A stretch of DNA of 64,000 nt from Lunularia cruciata (Eukaryota; Streptophyta; Marchantiopsida; Lunulariales; Lunulariaceae): assembly GCA_948567375.1 (NCBI GenBank), contig OX419762.1, positions 23,886,608-23,950,607 of the forward strand, written 5' to 3'. Below, in pieces: positions 32,601 through 41,556 of the stretch. Made by a program: the position numbers and the translations under genes. The notes below the pieces were generated by a model. That model saw nothing but the letters and a program-made list of their open reading frames with translations. It was not told where the DNA came from and did no database searches. Position 1 is the first letter of the stretch. Each line of letters starts with the position of its first letter.

Positions 32601-33420
32601 CTTGCTCCGTGCCTGTTCCTTCCTGAGTACTAATTTCCAATCCGACTCTGTCCAACGAGCCAGATTTCCTCTCTTCCCTTCTTCCTCGGGTCCATCAAGA
32701 CACTTGCTCTCAATGCTCTCAATCATGAAACCTGGAAAACTAACATTCTAGTTCCATGCCAAGAATGTAATCCAAAGTCGGCTCAAGACTTCTATTCTTG
32801 CAATTACATCTAACCTCCAAATCGCATGATTCCTCACTGCGAATCTGGAGTCCTTTTTTCCTCCTCTAATCTCTCTTGCTTTCTCACTGTCTCTTGGTTT
32901 CACTCTTGCGACTTCTCCCTTACACACTAGCGCATCGCCAACTCTATTTCCCTTCCCACGATCATCTGCAGGACGACTTCTCAACGGCAAAGGAAAATTG
33001 CTCAACATTGCTTTGTCGCAAGCTCAATTTTTATAGAGTTGCACTTTCTTTGTCTCTCTTCACTTTGAGTTTCTACCAAGAAATCACACCTCCTACATGC
33101 ACCTGTCACTGTCAATCATACTTCACGCGTATGGGCCACCGGTTTTTGAACAGTCCCTTCTTGAATTTCTCGCCCCAACAAAGGTTGTTAGACAGACTTT
33201 ACCTCGGGTTGAGCTCCCCCGATACGAAGACTGCTTACTTCGGGTTGTATGCTGACAAGGCATTTCCGAGTACTTTGCCTTGTAACCCAAAGTCACTTTA
33301 CTTTGGGTTTCATCCCAAAGACTCTTTTCTTTGCCTTCTTTGGCCATTCAAGCGCAATCCAACTTCTCTATACACTTCTTCTTCTTTATTTTGAAAAAAA
33401 CAAAAAATGTGGGCACCACA
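29634..33420 (-). mobile_element. S2: solo family A LTR in B's 5' LTR
   Basis: S2 runs from TGTGACAACCC at 29634 to TGTGGGCACCACA at 33420 (3787 bp), with a perfect 5-bp duplication AGCAA at 29629-29633 and 33421-33425. It is in the same orientation as its host LTR and is the innermost layer of the nest. No internal region or second LTR is present, so it is the product of LTR-LTR recombination. Confidence 0.93.
30427..33008 (-). pseudogene. LTR-encoded coiled-coil protein in S2
   Basis: The gene starts MLSNFPLPLRSRP at 33008 and ends EVDIGLE at 30427, with the domain order of B's copy: basic start, conserved block (ERTTYVMKHQAVFFHKLF at about 32400), Glu-rich linker (31640-32014), coiled coil, acidic tail. 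Several stops and frame changes break it, for example near 32260 and 31250-31500, so it is more decayed than B's. The stop lies 793 bp from the LTR end, matching B and A1. Confidence 0.75.
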
Positions 33421-35468
33421 AGCAAACTACTGCTTCAAGTTCTCATACTCTACTACTCGTCTTTCCCTTGCTATGTCACTCTTCTTCACAAGTTCTTCTT
33501 GATACCTTGCTTCTCTCTTCAAGTCTTCAATCACTTGATTTTGTACTACTGCTTCCCCACGTAGTACTTCCCTTTCCTCCTCACCTTGGGTTATACTCTT
33601 CTTCAACTCCAAGTTCTCTTTTCCCAGTCTTGCCAAAACCTGCAACACAGTCTTCACCTCCGGACAAGTCGACTACATCTCTTCCTTTTTGTGCTCAGAC
33701 TTCACCAACAATGGACACACAATCTCCCGTAGGTACTCCACTTCATCACTTGCAACTACTTCCTCTTGCGTAGCAATCTCCTTCCTTACTTCTTCTTCAC
33801 CTAATACTCGCCTTCTTCTGTGCAGTCTTTGTATCAAAATCGATGCCTCACTTCCCAAGCTAGCATTCGCTTCTTCTCTTCTCTTACTCAGACCCGCTTC
33901 ACACTTTGCCTTGCATCTTGAATGAACTCCCCTCTGGATTGTAAACTTCTTCTCCTCGGGCTCGGGTATCTCATCCTCCAACTTCTCAATAATTTCTTCT
34001 TTGAGCTCCACCCGAATTTCTTCTTCTTCTTCAGCAACAGCAGCTGGTACCAATGTCATCTCTCCACCTTCATCATTGTCACTACTTGTATCTCCACTTT
34101 GTAGCGTGAGCTCCGGTTCTTCCTTGCATTCCAAGTCTTCGGACTTGCACTCAGCTTTGCCTTCTGAGTCTTTGTCTGACGTTGCGATCACCACTATGCC
34201 TTTCCTTAGGTTTCTTCTCTTGACTTTCCGAGGTCTTGTCTTGTTTTTGGCTTCTCCTTGCCGACTTCGCTTCTTTGACTTCAGAGTACTCACTTTTATC
34301 TCCACGCTCTTACCCATCTTCACGTAGTACTCATCCGTGCTCCGGATTTGAAGAATGTACTGTTGCTCCTCCACATTGACTTCCCTTCGTAAGTCAAGAT
34401 GGAAGTGAGACACCATACGGTTTTGCTCCGCCAAATTGAGCAAATTCAACCCGAGGTCAAAATGTGCTACAAACGGCATGATGTAGTGTGGGGGGGACTT
34501 ATCCCGCAAATTCCACACCATCTGTCTTGTCCTCCCATGGAAGCACCTCACCCAATTAATTGGTTCTCTTGCAAACAGCTTATGGAAAAACACCACTTGG
34601 TGTTTCATCACATAAGTTGTTCTCTCCGGCTTTAGGATCGCCATGAGAGCACTCACAATCCCTCTCTTTACTGGATCCTTGTTACTCTCAACCTTATACC
34701 CATTCTTCTTTCTCTTTGAAGAGAAAGCATCCCTCACTTCTTGAGTCTCTTCTGCTACTCCTCCCTTACCCAAGAATGTGGCACCCTGCTCCGCACCTGC
34801 CTCTCTCCCGAGCACTAATCTCCAATCCAACTCTGTCCAGCAAGCTGGATTTCCTCTCTTCCTCTCTTCCTTGGGGCCATCAAGACACTTATATCTCCAT
34901 CATGAAACCTAGAAAATTGACATTCCAGTTCCACGCCAAGAAGGTGATCCAAAGTCGGCTCAAGACTTTGATCCTTGCGATCACATCTAACCTCCAAATT
35001 GCATGATTTCTCACTGCAAATTTGGAGTTCTTCTTTCCTCCTCCCATCTCTCCTGCTTTCTCATTGTCTCTTGGTTTCACTCTCTCAAACTCTCCTCTAC
35101 ACACTAGCGCATCTTCAACTCTACTTCCCTTCCCATGATCACTTACAAGATGACTTCTCAACAGCAAAGGAAAATTGCTCGACATTGCTTCATTGTTAGC
35201 CCGATTTTAATAGAGTTGTGCTTTCTTTGTCTCTCTTCAATTTGAGTTTCTACCAAGAAATCACACCTCTTGTATGCGCCTGTCACTGTCAATTGTACTT
35301 CACGCGTATGGGCCGCCGGTTTTGAACGGTCCCTTCTTGAATTTCTCGCCCCGATGAAAGGTTGATACACTTCTTTGCCTTGGGTTGAGCTCCCCCCGAT
35401 ACAAAGACTCCTTCCTTTGGGTTGTATACTGACAGGGCATATCCAATTACTTTGCCTTATGACCCAAA

Positions 35469-36116
35469 TTGAAGTCTAGTCAAGACTTCAATTCTAGCTA
35501 CTACATCTAACCTACAAATTGCAAAACTCCGCACTGCCAGCGCATTGGCCACCTTCTTTGCCAAAATCTGCTCTCTTGTTCTACAACATTGAAAGATGAT
35601 GCCCTCTCCTGGACCAGACACTCTATCTCCCTCAGGATTTTGGAAAATTTCACTCTCAATTGGCTTCCAAACACGCATTACTGCAGGACGACTACTCAAA
35701 GGAATTGGAAATTTACTTGGCATATTCAACTTGTCCCTGCGCAATTGCAATCTTATATTACCCCGAATTGCAGTCATTCTTCAATTGATTTCAAATTTGG
35801 TCTTCTCTCTTTTGCGTGTTGATCCCGGTCACTGTCAAGACATGCTTCTTTTGCCTCTGCCGTTTCTTGAAGTGTACTTTCTTGCCACGTACCAAGGTTG
35901 TTAAATGGTCTTCGTATCTTTTGCGCCTTCCGACCCAAAGATGGTGCTCTTTGGACTTTTTCCATCGTACCCTTCTTCTGAGTACCTCCATCATTGGATC
36001 CGATGTCGTCTCCGAAGTTACTTCCGTCCATTCCTCGTTCACAATTCGCTTTCTAGTGCTTACTTCTTTTCTTAAATACCAATAAATAGAGAAAAACAAA
36101 AAATGTGGGTACCACA
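35469..36116 (-). repeat. Remnant of the A1 5' LTR (outer end)
   Basis: This 648-bp piece matches 11.36-12.01 kb of A1's 3' LTR, including an ATG at 35723 (MPSKFPIPLSSRP) and the LTR gene's first 90 codons, and ends TGTGGGTACCACA. It follows B-type LTR sequence without a normal terminus at 35468. So it is what is left of A1's 5' LTR after a deletion. Confidence 0.8.
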
Positions 36117-36640
36117 ATAAACAACCATGAAATCATACTCTTGTAAAATCAGAGCCCATTGTACAAGCTTCCCTGAAAGCTTGTCAAACTCCATCAACCA
36201 CTTTAGTGGCTAATGATCAGTGATGAGAGTGAAGGGGTTACCAAATAGGTAACATTGGAAATGTGCTACTGCCCAAACTGTTGCCAAGCACTCTCCCTCA
36301 TATGAACTATATTTACCTCCGCTGAATTGTTGGAGCAACTAGCATAGGCCACCACAAACTCCTTCTCCTCATCATCATGTTGGGTGAGCACCGCTTGAAG
36401 CCCCAACATACTCCAATCAGCATGAATCTCAAATGGTCATCCTCTAATCGGTTTCCTCAGAATAGGAGCAGATGTCAACCTCTCCTTGAGCTCTACAAAA
36501 GCTCTCTCCTGCTCATCTCCCCAACACCGCTCTTGTGTAAGCTTGGTCAGCTTTGTCAAGGCCTTGGCAATGGCACTAAATCCTCTAACATAGTGGCAAT
36601 AGAAGTTTGCCAACCCAAGGAATGCTTGCACTCTACTCAC
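36117..36640 (-). pseudogene. pol: RNase H of element C, first half
   Basis: The RT-RNase H tether reads VQAFLGLANFYCHYVRGFS (36437-36640). RNase H follows with YSSYEGECLATVWAVAHFQC, FTLITDH and PLKWLMEFDKLSGKLVQWAL, ending YDFMVV at the A1 insertion. The second half (HRPGVVNRDADG) is at 8235 and below. A frame change lies between about 36430 and 36260. Confidence 0.83.
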
Positions 36641-37520
36641 ATCCGTAGGCCAAGGAATACGTGCAATAGCCTCTACCTTGGTCTGCTAAACACCAAGTCC
36701 TCCAAGATAGATAGTGTGACCCAAATACTCAACCTGCTCATGGAAGAACCTTCACTTCCCAAGATGTAATTTGAGTCCATGGGATCTCAACCTCTCAAAC
36801 ACCTCCAATAACTGTCTCTCATACTCCTCCACAGTAGTGCTATAGACCAAAATGTCATCAATATAGCACCAAGCAAAATCCAATCCAGCTAAGATCCTAT
36901 CCATGAACCTCTAGAACTCAGCAGGAGCGTTCTTGAACCCAAATGGTAAGAACCTCCATTGATATAACACATCCTTGCCGTGAGGATCAATAGCCCAGAA
37001 TGATGTCTTGGACTTATCTTCCTCTCTGATCGGCAACTGATGATATCACTCTCAAAGATCCAAAGTACTGAAGACCTTTTCATGCCCAATTGCATCAAAA
37101 ATCTCTTCTGGTGTAGGCATGGCATACCGATCAGCCCTGGTCTATCGGTTGATAGGATGATTATCTCCACACATCCGCCTATCTGTGTAGTTGCCATGCA
37201 TATCCTTCTTGGTTGGCATCAATGTTGCTGATGCATACTCTCCATGTGAAATCTCTACCAAACTAGCCTCAAAAAGGTCACTACTCTGTTTCTAAATCAA
37301 TGTCCTCTCCATCTCACTATATTGATAAGGACGTCAAAAAACTAGTGTATTGCTAGTTAGCTCAATCCGTAAACCAAGTCCTTTCAGAGCACCCAAATCC
37401 TTCATACTAAAGGCAAAACAGCTCGTGTGGCTCCTTAAGAACCTCCAAACCCTCCGTCTTTCCTCTCTAGTAAGCTTGGGTCCAATATCTGGCTCCCATG
37501 TATCCTCTATAACTATAGTA
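36641..37520 (-). pseudogene. pol: Reverse transcriptase of element C
   Basis: In the same frame as the methyltransferase, the start reads WEPDIGPKLTREERRRVWRF, then YASATLMPTKKDMHGNYTDR, RMCGDNHPINR and RADRYAMPTPEEIFDAIG with FSTLDL (the first catalytic Asp). The catalytic box is AWCYIDDILV, with YIDD at 36854-36865. This YIDD differs from the FIDDF of family A, so C belongs to another gypsy lineage. Several stops and a shifted stretch (36889-37050) break the domain, but the order finger, palm, thumb is clear. Confidence 0.85.
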
Positions 37521-37884
37521 GGAATGGAAGATGTACTGACTGGCTACTACATTGGGCCCTTGGGAGCAATAGTGTCATGCTCCTGCCCACTAGAGGTCCC
37601 AACCTCTATGTGAAAAACTCCCTCCACTCTGGTTGCAAGCTCCACACGTCCTCTAGCTGCATCCCATGTGGACCAAAGGTGTAATCCAAGTAGCCAACGC
37701 TCACCTGGATGGACTCCAAGTAGACCACTCTCCCTAGAAGCTATTGGATATGTCCTTAGAATACCATGTCTACTCGGTCTATCGCCCCCAACATGTGCCT
37801 AAATCATCTTGATAGGCTCAGGGCTCACAAGTGTCTGAGTGGTGATGCCTATCAAGCGCATCCTACGCTACTCTGCCAAGCCAA

Positions 37885-38830
37885 GGCTCACAATCCAGGT
37901 CAAACAGTTTAGGTCCATAGCTTGACCTAACACCTAACGCCTAGATGCCTCTAACACTATTGGAACAGTGGTAATACCGGTGCAAAAACACATCGCTTGC
38001 TCTCTCATCAGCATTGGCTCCACCAACTACTGTAACTGTGAGTCCCAAACAAGTCCAGGTCCTCCCTCTCAAAAAGCATGAGAGCTTGGGAAACTCATGA
38101 GTGTGGGAAATGCAGCTCTAGGCTGTCCAACTAGGTTCACCACTGCCATAGGTGACCTATCAGCCACTACCACTGTCTAAGACTGACACCCAATATCCAG
38201 TATATCATCAACAAGGATGTGGTCAAGTTGTTAAATCCCATCATAAGCGTTGTAGAACCTCTTTGGGTAAGAGGTTTGTCCACCAAAGACAAAGACAATG
38301 AGCCTGTGATCCCACTCTGGTTGCATCTAACAATACAATAGGTCCCATCCAAGAATGGACCTGATGTGTACTCACCACCACTCTGGTACAAGAATCACCA
38401 TCAGAGGAACGTTCTTCAAAAGGTAAACTGGAGAAACAGACTCATGAACCTGGAGATGTTGTAGTATCCATAACATCTCCCAAAACACACCAGAACGAGG
38501 ATCTTGAAGACCCAATCCTCTACCAGCACATGTATGTCCCTGACATGGCCATCCAGGATTCACCAAGTGAATAGGCCCATGTCTCTTTAGGTCATGCACC
38601 CCCAGTAAGGAAATGTCTCTTGGTAGGGCCTTCTGGTAACCTCTGACTACTGACATTGGTAATAACTCTGGATATCGATAGGCCAAGTGTGCCATATGAT
38701 GTAGAGAGACTCGCCTACAAGTCTCATCTCTCTCTACATACAAGTATCTTTGTACTCGTATACCCGCCTATAACACCGCAACTAGTCCGGTGCTAATCCC
38801 ACCAAACAACTCCAATAGACATATCTCCTC
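37885..38830 (-). pseudogene. C5-cytosine DNA methyltransferase domain inside the C polyprotein
   Basis: This domain would transfer methyl groups from S-adenosylmethionine to cytosine in DNA. Motifs appear in canonical order on the minus strand. Motif I is LELFGGISTGL (38783-38815), followed by an acidic YVERDE (38723-38740). Motif IV is GWPCQGHTCAG, with the catalytic Cys codon at 38543-38545, then DPRSGVFWEM. Motif VI is LLKNVP, normally ENV (Glu changed to Lys, 38414-38416). A motif VIII-like GSQAHCLCLWWTN is at 38275-38316. Motif X is LGQAMDLN (37907-37930). Motif I (FGGISTGL, then GIRVQRY) resembles DNMT3-type enzymes. Motif order is not permuted, unlike plant DRM. Protease, motifs I-VI, motif X and RT share one frame, and only the motif VIII stretch is locally shifted. 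Stops make it inactive now. Confidence 0.88.
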
Positions 38831-39160
38831 TACTGGATACTACCAAGCAATGAGTGTGGTATCCAGAGGTGTCAAAGCGATTGCCTCTGGAGGCTCATCC
38901 TCACACTTATCTCCCAATGGTACGAAGGCTCCACTCCAAGCCTGCTGCACCAACTGATTTGCATGTTGTTGCAACGCCTCCTTTGAACTCCACAATGGAA
39001 TATCCAAGGTAGATGGAACAATCCCACTTGTACTCCAAAGTTGAGTGATCTCCTCTGGTACTGGAGTATCCTCTGCATGGGCATTCTCCTCCAACAAGTC
39101 ACCAGGCCAAGTAACTGCACCACTGAAAGCTAAAACTGATGTTGCCATGGTCCCGAACTA
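38831..39160 (-). pseudogene. Linker between protease and methyltransferase in element C
   Basis: An open stretch of 102 codons (MATSVLAFSGAVTW to LDTTLIAW) runs straight into motif I of the methyltransferase, separated only by a TAG. It is acidic in the middle (LLEENAHAEDTPVPEEI) and contains a helical SSKEALQQHANQLVQQAW. I do not recognise a domain. It may be a tether or target-recognition extension of the methyltransferase. Confidence 0.6.
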
Positions 39161-39723
39161 TAGTGAGCCAAGCTTGCCACTACTGAAGTGTACTTGTAGG
39201 CGACATACCCGTCCTACACCAGACTGCCAACCAGGTCTATAAGAGGTTGTCTCCTCCCAACAGTCAATGCTGAAACCCATGGAGTGTAATATTGCTCCCT
39301 AAACTAGCACATCGTTTGACTCAGCTATTGTCGCAATAGCCCGAGCTCTCACCACCGAGCTATCAGTCAGATGACCAGGCTGAACGTGGACAACAAGCTC
39401 CCCACGTGTGATGTATTGTGTCGAACCACCACCTAGAGATGTCTAGATCTGAAATAGACACCTCTCCACATTGGTCTTCCGTAACTCCAGACCGACAACT
39501 GCAGCCTTCTCCAATGTAAGGGGCTACGCACCAGAGTCTAACAAGACCCTCTGTGGTGTATAGACCTTCCCTGAAGGTCCCACCAAACAGAAAATCCCCC
39601 TTTGATTATCCAATACGACAACACCAAGTGTGAACCGTGCTCTCTCAAAGGCTAGTCTAGTAGGCAACTCCTCTAGTCTAGCCGTTGCTTCCTGCCACAA
39701 ACCATTGGTTATTGAACGGATCC
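39161..39723 (-). pseudogene. pol: Aspartic protease of element C
   Basis: The active site reads VLLDSGA (Asp codon at 39536-39538), preceded by VVVLDNQRGIFCLVG and YTPQR, and followed by a TAG and PLTLEKAAVVGLEL. DSGA is a usual gypsy protease variant. The frame equals that of the methyltransferase and RT. Solo LTR S3 separates its upstream part from gag at 39724. Confidence 0.75.
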
Positions 39724-39759
39724 TGTGGTACCCACATTTTTCATTTTGGATGAGTTTAG

Positions 39760-40480
39760 AAGAAGAAGTGCCTTGTTGAAACCAAATTGAAACCAAGTGA
39801 AAAAGAAATGAGGGGAAACCTGTGTTTTGATCAAGCTCAAAGAAGTCAACTTTGTGTGAGAGGAAGATGTACTCGGATTGGATCAGACCCAAAGAAGCTT
39901 TCTTTGAGTCAGAGGAGGAAAAAACTCAGATCAGACGTCAAAGGAGGGTAGACCCAAAGGAGGAAGGGAAGTTGCAGGTCAGGATTCTTGCGTGGGCTAT
40001 ATCTTAGTAACGACAAGTCCAAATCATACTTGATATATCTCATTGGAAGCATCTTGTTCAAAGCTTTCCATTGTTACCAAAATCAAAGAGTTTGAAGGTC
40101 TATACCAAACGTTACAAGCATTTGAAAGTTTGAGAGTAGATGTATAGATTAGTTTGGTGTCTTCAGGTCAATGTGACTTTGGACTTTGGACTTTGAGTTT
40201 ACATGACTTCAAGTCTAAAGACTTTGCCTCAAGACAAAGATGACTAAATCCAAGATAGTCGGACCTCGGAGTGCAGTGAAAGTGACTTTGGGAATCTTGC
40301 CAAAGGCATTAGACTAAGTTAGAGTAAGGAAAGAAGATATTTAGGATACCCATGACTTCAATTTCAATTCTGATGAAGATAGGATAGAATTAGAAGAGAA
40401 ATAGCAGTTGTGAATAAACCCGAAGTGCAAGATCAGACTGTAAGTGTCTCCGGGTCAGTAACATGAGTGATTAGAGGAAA
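39760..40480 (+). other. Unrelated U3 sequence in S3 replacing the LTR gene
   Basis: This stretch lacks a coding frame and does not resemble the U3 of A1, B, S2 or S4. It contains AG-rich pieces (CAAAGAAGCTTTCTTTGAG, GACCCAAAGGAGG) and a segment around 39990-40140 of unknown origin. It may be U3 from a gene-less subfamily rather than a deletion product. Confidence 0.45.
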
Positions 40481-40533
40481 GTGGGTTACAGATTGAAGGC
40501 GTAGACCCGAAGATAGATGAAGTAGGAGTGTAG

Positions 40534-40755
40534 ATGTCTTTGGAGTTACCATTGGAGACATTAGAGAAGAGTGGGTCGGGGGATAAGGAGTTAGATAGAT
40601 TACCTACTAGTGAAATTTCAGATCAAAAAAGAGAATTGTTGGATTTGGTAGAGGAAATAAGAGTTGTGAAACACGAAGACATAGTAGTATTGAGTGAAGT
40701 TACTTTAGGATCGGGTTTGGAAGCCCAGGAGGAAGTAGACATTGGATCGGAGTAG
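40534..40755 (+). pseudogene. Remnant C-terminal end of the LTR gene in S3
   Basis: The last 73 codons of the LTR gene are kept (MSLELPLETLEKSGSGD to EEVDIGSE, stop at 40753-40755), matching B and S4 closely. Upstream coding sequence is missing, apart from a few recognisable codons (DEVGV-like) just before the start. Confidence 0.75.
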
Positions 40756-40872
40756 TAACAGACTTGAGATTTGAAGAGGTTGATATGAAGAGGTGCATTG
40801 TCATTTTGGATCTGCATGTTTGTAGAGTTGTTAGGAAGAGGTACATTAGGAAGATAATTGTCATTTGCTTCA

Positions 40873-40881
40873 CTATTTAAG
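40873..40881 (+). promoter_or_regulatory. TATA-like box of S3
   Basis: CTATTTAAG in the context GCTTCACTATTTAAGAGTGG, 118 nt after the gene stop. It is identical in core to the box in L0. Confidence 0.5.
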
Positions 40882-41556
40882 AGTGGCATTCGCAATATTA
40901 TGTTGTTCAGTGCTCATTATTTCTAAGAATAGATAAAGCAAAGTGCTGTGAAGTAGTGTTTGTTGCTTGAGCTTGATTCCGAGTATCAACTTTGTGTTTG
41001 TGTTTGTGAGTGTGTGGAGAAATTTGAAGTGCACGTCAGTGTGTTTGTTGGATGTTGGATTCCGCAACCTTGATCTTCATTCTATGTGTTTGATCCTGAG
41101 TGAAGTGCAATTGGAGCAATGCCTTGATAGATTTGAGAGGAATTGTGGTGTTGGTAGTATTCTGCATTAGTGAGTGCAGCGTGAAGTTGATATGAAGCAA
41201 TTTTGATCGAGGAAGTTGTGCCTTTAGTGGAGGGGTAGAACACAATTCTGAGGCAAAGTCGTTTTGCATTGAAGTGCCATTTTTGGGAGAGCTTGAACCA
41301 TCACAGTCAAGATTGTTTGGAAAGAATTGAAGGTGTTGTGATTAAGAAGTGTGAACTTGTGACAAGATTGCGAATCAATGCTTGTTACTCTCTTCTGGGT
41401 GTGGTTTCTACCTGAGAGATTAAAGAAGAACTCAAGAAGAACTACATTGTTACTATTTGACTTTGTATTTGGACATTTTTGACTCGTATCTCTACAAGAA
41501 CAAACTTTACTTACCTGATTACCGCAAAAGTGATATTGTTGGGTTGTCACAGATCC

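Larger units (their letters stand above)
28821..35185 (-). pseudogene. LTR-encoded coiled-coil gene in B 5' LTR, interrupted by S2
   Basis: The ATG at 35185 starts MSSNFPLLLRS, and the stop is at 28821-28823. Codons run 35185 to 33426, then continue at 29633 after S2. The frame at 33673-34830 alone gives 385 open codons (ERTTYVMKHQVVFFHKLF, HFDLGLNLLN, SHFHLDLRREV, then the Glu-rich linker). The coiled coil continues at 33427-33657, 29446-29649 and 28950-29240. S2 entered inside a codon stretch corresponding to FVDSRLEI of the 3' copy. Apart from S2 it differs from the 3' copy mainly by point changes. Confidence 0.78.
18078..35468 (-). mobile_element. B: Athila-like retrotransposon inserted in A1
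   Basis: B has a 3' LTR (18078-21865), internal region (21866-28026) with gag-pol, primer site, and a 5' LTR (28027-35468) that is itself split by solo LTR S2. It interrupts A1 just upstream of A1's gag ATG, with CTTTG at 18073-18077 as the left target copy. The right copy is missing, because the outer ~140 bp of B's 5' LTR, A1's primer site and most of A1's 5' LTR were removed in one deletion at about 35468. Without S2 and with the lost piece it would be about 13.7 kb. It is the best preserved element in the window. Confidence 0.87.
28027..35468 (-). repeat. 5' LTR of B, split by S2 and truncated at its outer end
   Basis: The LTR starts TGTGACAACCC at 28027, runs to 29633, is interrupted by S2, and resumes after the second AGCAA at 33421. 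Near 35468, after TTATGACCCAAA, it jumps to A1-type LTR sequence. The missing outer piece (about 140 bp, compare 21729-21865) would restore about 3.79 kb, equal to the 3' LTR. Confidence 0.82.
8241..36116 (-). mobile_element. A1: Athila-like retrotransposon, split by element B
   Basis: A1 is a minus-strand family A element inserted in the RNase H gene of C. It starts TGTGACAACCC at 8241 and ends TGTGGGTACCACA at 36116. The flanking 5-mers are ATGAA (8236-8240) and ATAAA (36117-36121), a duplication with one change, and C's protein frame resumes across it. It consists of a full 3' LTR (8241-12014), an internal region with gag-pol (12015-18077), element B, and a 5' LTR remnant (35469-36116) of A1 type. 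Its primer site and most of its 5' LTR were lost in the deletion at about 35468. Intact length would be about 13.7 kb. Confidence 0.85.
39724..41551 (+). mobile_element. S3: short solo A-related LTR without most of the LTR gene
   Basis: S3 starts TGTGGTACCCACATTTT at 39724 and ends GGGTTGTCACA at 41551 (1828 bp). It is flanked by perfect GATCC duplications (39719-39723 and 41552-41556). The R-U5 part and the last codons of the LTR gene match other A LTRs. About 720 bp at 39760-40480 are unlike them, and roughly 2 kb of gene are absent. It is oriented opposite to C, its host. Confidence 0.93.

Noticed and set aside
38372-38743. Methyltransferase as a bacterial contaminant or separate inserted gene
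   Set aside because: It shares one frame with the protease upstream and RT downstream, has the same decay as C, and no insertion boundaries flank it.
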